DNA of 64,000 nt from an uncultured Bacteroidales bacterium (GTDB taxonomy: Bacteria > Bacteroidota > Bacteroidia > Bacteroidales > P3), in the NCBI GenBank assembly GCA_944320415.1, contig CALUHJ010000015.1, positions 1 through 64,000 of the forward strand, written 5' to 3'. A model generated the notes under the pieces. The model made no database searches. It saw only the letters and a program-made list of their open reading frames with translations, and had not been told where the DNA came from. Positions 61,218 through 64,000 of the stretch are shown piece after piece. A program made the position numbers and the translations under genes. Position 1 is the stretch's first letter, and each line of letters opens with the position of its first letter.

Positions 61218-61828
61218 AAATAATCTGTGCAGAGGACAATTATTGCGAAAAAGAAGAGGATAGGATAAGGCTTAAGTCAAGAGAACCTATATTGTACACA
61301 AAAAACGATACATGCATTCTGAAAGACAACGAAGCGTTTTACTATCCTGATTTTTCCAATGACATATCCGCCCGTTGCGGTTTGGCCGTGAGAATAAACC
61401 ATATAGGGAAGAGCATAACCGAGAAATATGCCGATGGTTTCTATAACGAATTCCTGTTGGCGGTGGAAATGACCTGCATGGATTTGCTTGAGAAAGAAAA
61501 ACGGAATTCCTTGTCGTGGACTCTTTCCAAGGGTTTCGATTATTCTTTGGTTGTGAGCGATTGTTTCGACTTGAAAACGACAGGAATTGATCTGAGGAAT
61601 CTTTCTTTCGCATTTTGCAAAAACGGACAGAAAATTTTCGAAATGAACTCCTCTTGTTTTGTTTTTTCAGTCCAAGAGTTGATTGCATATATTTCGCGTT
61701 ATGTTACACTTAAGGTGGGAGACCTTCTTTTTGTAGGTTTTTCCCCTTGTTCTTTTACTGTTTCAACAGGCGATATATTCAGTATGGAAATGAACGGGGA
61801 GAATGTCCTTGAATGTGAAATAAAATAA
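61214..61828 (+). CDS. Degenerate fumarylacetoacetate hydrolase (FAH) family protein
   Basis: A 204-residue protein with the FAH fold order: MKIICAEDNYCEKE start, YYPDFSNDISARCGLAVRINHIGKSI, SLSWTLSKGFDYS and a C-terminal GDLLFVGFSP. In active members the stretch after YPDFS-x-DI normally reads HHExEL, with the two Glu binding metal; here it is SARCGL. The later Asp of the VTARD region appears as Glu (EMTCMD). A catalytic role is thus doubtful. Start ATG at 61214, coupled to the exonuclease by ATGA. Confidence 0.75.
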   Translation: MKIICAEDNYCEKEEDRIRLKSREPILYTKNDTCILKDNEAFYYPDFSNDISARCGLAVRINHIGKSITEKYADGFYNEFLLAVEMTCMDLLEKEKRNSLSWTLSKGFDYSLVVSDCFDLKTTGIDLRNLSFAFCKNGQKIFEMNSSCFVFSVQELIAYISRYVTLKVGDLLFVGFSPCSFTVSTGDIFSMEMNGENVLECEIK

Positions 61829-61841
61829 CTGAAGGTTTTTT

Positions 61842-63515
61842 ATGTTGTTGTCTTTGAAGATTGAGAATTACGCATTGATTCATTCCGTGCAGGTGGATTT
61901 TCCCTCCGGATTTACGGCTATCTGTGGAGAGACCGGAGCCGGCAAGAGCATTCTTCTTGGAGCATTGACACTTGTTCTCGGACAGAGAGCCGACACGGAT
62001 GTCCTTTTGGACAAACAGAAGAAATGTCTTGTCGAAGCAGTTTTCGAGATGAAGGATTCTTACAGGCCGTTGTTTGAGGCTGATGATTTGGATTTTGAAA
62101 GGGAAAGCATATTCAGACGGGAGATTCTTCCGAGCGGCAAGTCAAGGGCCTTCATAAACGATACTCCCGTACAGTTGTCGCTGATGAAGGAAATAGGAGG
62201 GAGGATTGTCGATATACATTCCCAACACAGCACTATAAAACTGAACGACAAGGCTTTCCAATTATCCGTTTTGGATTCTTATGTAAGTGATAAGGCACTG
62301 TTGGCGGATTATGCCAAAGAATACGGAGAATATTCCGAATTGAAAAAAAGGATAACTGAAGAGGAAAAATCTTTGGCCGAATTTGAAAAGGAGCGTTCAT
62401 ATCTGGAATTCGTGTATCAGGAACTTGAAAATGCCGGTCTTCAGGAAGGTGAACAGGAAGCCTTGCAAGAGGAGATAGAACTGATTTCAAACAGTGAACA
62501 GATAAAGGAAAATTTATCATCCGCCCTTGTGCTTATGGATAACGAGCAGTATCCTTCGGTTTTGGGCAATCTGGCAGAGATAAAACACATCTTGTCGAAG
62601 ATAGCACGGACAAACAACAAGATTGAAGCTTTGTATGAAAGGGTGGATTCCGCACTGATAGAACTGAAGGACATTAACAATGAATTGGCATCGTTTAACG
62701 ATGGCGTGGTTTTTGATGCCGATGTATTGGAAAGGGACAGCGAACGTCTGGATTTGATATACAGGCTGGAAAAAAAGCATGCTCTTTCATCCGTATCCGA
62801 ACTGCTTGCATTGCAATCCGATTTGTCCGAACGTTTGAACGCCTCGCTTGACAAATCGTCGGATTTGGAAGTGTTTAAGGCCAGGGTGCAGACTATGGAA
62901 AAGGAGCTTGAAGTCAAGGCGGAAAAGATTCATGAATTGAGAATTGAGGCGGCAAAAAAGGTAGAGGAAAACATAAAATCTCTTCTCTTTGATATGGGAA
63001 TGCAGAACGCCGTTTTAAAAATACGGATTCAGAAAAGAAATTTTTTAAACGAAGATTCATTTGACGATGTCGAATTTATGTTCAATGCCAACAAAACCAG
63101 GACAGAGGAATTGAGGGCGTTGAACAAGACAGCTTCAGGAGGCGAGCTTTCAAGACTTATGTTGGGACTTAAGGCTGTCATGGCGGATGAATACAATCTT
63201 CCAACCATAATTTTCGATGAAATAGACAGTGGGGTTTCCGGTGATATAGCTGCAAGGCTTGCAGGCATAATGAGGGATATGAGCAAGAAAAGACAGGTAA
63301 TAGTCATAACTCATCTTCCGCAGACGGCAGCCGGGGCATCCAATCAGTTCAAGGTGTACAAACAAGTGGTGGATAATCAGACCGAATCCAACATAATATT
63401 GCTTTCACAAGAAGAAAGAGTGAAAGAAATAGCCGGAATGCTTTCCAATGACAAGGTTACGGAAGCTGCATTGGCTAATTCCCGCGAATTACTCGCTTGG
63501 TTTCAGCGTCCTTAA
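61842..63515 (+). CDS. recN: DNA repair protein RecN
   Basis: A 557-residue SMC-like ATPase for double-strand-break repair. Walker A GETGAGKSILLGAL is near residue 27, an extended coiled coil spans about 150-390, the signature SGGELSRLMLGLKA is near 428, and Walker B LPTIIFDEIDSGVSGDIA near 450, with the final VITHLPQTAA. A word of the intergenic 21-base family (CGGATTCAGAAAAGAAA, about 63023) occurs in the coding region but in another frame. The 3' end overlaps a convergent gene by 41 bases. Confidence 0.95.
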   Translation: MLLSLKIENYALIHSVQVDFPSGFTAICGETGAGKSILLGALTLVLGQRADTDVLLDKQKKCLVEAVFEMKDSYRPLFEADDLDFERESIFRREILPSGKSRAFINDTPVQLSLMKEIGGRIVDIHSQHSTIKLNDKAFQLSVLDSYVSDKALLADYAKEYGEYSELKKRITEEEKSLAEFEKERSYLEFVYQELENAGLQEGEQEALQEEIELISNSEQIKENLSSALVLMDNEQYPSVLGNLAEIKHILSKIARTNNKIEALYERVDSALIELKDINNELASFNDGVVFDADVLERDSERLDLIYRLEKKHALSSVSELLALQSDLSERLNASLDKSSDLEVFKARVQTMEKELEVKAEKIHELRIEAAKKVEENIKSLLFDMGMQNAVLKIRIQKRNFLNEDSFDDVEFMFNANKTRTEELRALNKTASGGELSRLMLGLKAVMADEYNLPTIIFDEIDSGVSGDIAARLAGIMRDMSKKRQVIVITHLPQTAAGASNQFKVYKQVVDNQTESNIILLSQEERVKEIAGMLSNDKVTEAALANSRELLAWFQRP

Positions 63516-64000
63516 GGTCTTCGTACCAATGCTCCTTGTCTAAGTATTTTATATCTCTTTTTTCGGTGTATTTCTCTTCCCATCCGTCGTAGGTCACTCT
63601 TTTTGTCCAGTTGAAATATTGGTCTTTCTCGTATTTGTAATAGTATTCTATCGTTTTGACACCCTTGTTGTCTATAGCCGTTTCCTCTGTCATGTAGTTG
63701 TGCTGGTCATATTTATAGCTGTATGTCAGCAGTTTTTCGTCGTTTCGGTTGTATATCGTCTTTTCTTTCAACAGTCCTTTGTCGTTGTATTGATAAGTTT
63801 CCCTTCTGGTCTGTTTGTCGTTCCTTATCACGGTTTTTTCTATCACGTCGTGTTTGTAGTCCCGCTTGTAATTGACCCTGTCAACGTTTTTGTTGTAGGA
63901 ATACGTCGTTATGGTGTAGATGAGACTGTCTTGAGGACCGTAGAAATATGATGTTTCCCTGCTGTCTTTCTGATTGTCCGAAAATACCTTGTATTTGCTT
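63475..64000 (-). CDS. Partial gene, YD/RHS-like repeat protein (N-terminus outside window)
   Basis: An open minus-strand frame running from the right edge to a TAG at 63475-63477, giving at least 174 residues without a stop. It is built of repeated short strands rich in Tyr, Asp, Asn and Lys (for example YQYNDKGLLKEKTIYNRND, YSYKYDQHNY and YYKYEKDQYFNW), similar to YD-repeat or MORN-like secreted proteins. The start and any signal lie to the right of 64000. The last 41 bases overlap the recN 3' end tail to tail. Confidence 0.65.
   Translation of the reverse strand, partial: SKYKVFSDNQKDSRETSYFYGPQDSLIYTITTYSYNKNVDRVNYKRDYKHDVIEKTVIRNDKQTRRETYQYNDKGLLKEKTIYNRNDEKLLTYSYKYDQHNYMTEETAIDNKGVKTIEYYYKYEKDQYFNWTKRVTYDGWEEKYTEKRDIKYLDKEHWYEDLKDAETKRVIRGN

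Noticed and set aside
1..64000. tRNA, rRNA, CRISPR arrays and insertion sequences
   Set aside because: No tRNA TPsiC-arm patterns, rRNA conserved blocks, regularly spaced repeats with unique spacers, or complete transposase genes were seen. The 21-base repeats have no spacers and so are not CRISPR.

Overview
The window looks like a chromosomal segment of a member of the Bacteroidota, most likely order Bacteroidales. The evidence is the recurring promoter form TTG-N(about 17-22)-TAnnTTTG in front of genes, many short-signal lipoproteins, a DUF3276/PUR protein, an alternative GlmU-like protein, type B L31, ParA-ParB-DUF5683 order, a BtuB/BtuG-type cobalamin uptake pair, and OstA-like, PepSY-like and triple FKBP lipoprotein genes. 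Base composition is moderate by eye and coding density is high. I see no tRNA, rRNA, CRISPR array or complete insertion sequence.

Layout. 1-500: gene-free, with a strongly foldable segment at the very edge and a promoter without a clear gene. 509-8894 (mostly minus): lipid A deacylase-like protein, Asd, a CLC channel with CBS domains, then plus-strand exonuclease III and an OmpA lipoprotein, then a small lipoprotein, endonuclease III, an EEP-family protein and an NTF2-like lipoprotein. 8981-13644 (plus): PLP-binding YggS, DUF3276, ParA, ParB, DUF5683 and imidazolonepropionase. 13709-16948 (minus): iron alcohol dehydrogenase, RibD, CDF metal transporter. 17264-20045: DnaB and a secreted amidotransferase-like protein. 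20151-24700 (minus): a lysine-fermentation dehydrogenase (Kdd), then a cobalamin-riboswitch-controlled btuB-btuG pair. 24975-34851 (plus): DUF349 protein, L31, GlmU-like, Lon, a two-helix membrane protein, SufS, YigZ and DnaA. 34974-43781: Na/Pi cotransporter, Lpd, RmlC, RecQ, then a glycosyltransferase run (GT9, a GT4 broken at an 11-G tract, GT2). 43846-45834: FabG and a Cys/Met-type PLP enzyme. 46032-49405: an accessory patch with two tandem thioredoxin-like paralogues and an AT-rich orphan gene. 49560-64000: BadF-type kinase, PurA, PepSY-like, OstA-like, GrpE, DnaJ, an XRE regulator with four operator palindromes, NrnA-like phosphoesterase, three FKBP proteins, DnaQ-like exonuclease, a degenerate FAH protein, RecN, and a partial gene at the right edge.

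The most unusual signal is a family of intergenic repeats with an exact 21-base period, found at seven places (439-501, 6420-6461, 17093-17176, 20056-20139, 24830-24913, 40531-40614, 54466-54549). Typical units read ATG AAT TCA GAA AAG AAA AAA or ATG GAA TTT GAT TCN GTG AAA, so each is a seven-codon unit (MNSEKKK- or MEFDSVK-like). Four copies lie in 5' leaders and form small open frames just before a gene; one ends in an ATGA overlap with a glycosyltransferase start. Three lie between convergent genes, where neighbouring units can pair into hairpins. Twenty-one bases is also two turns of B-DNA, so phased A-tract bending is a rival explanation. I do not recognise this family.

Other points of note are the off-phase glycosyltransferase, the FAH protein lacking its metal-binding Glu pair, the four-site autoregulatory operator, the mosaic paralogue pair flanked by a 17-base direct repeat, and the folded RNA-like element at 1-112.
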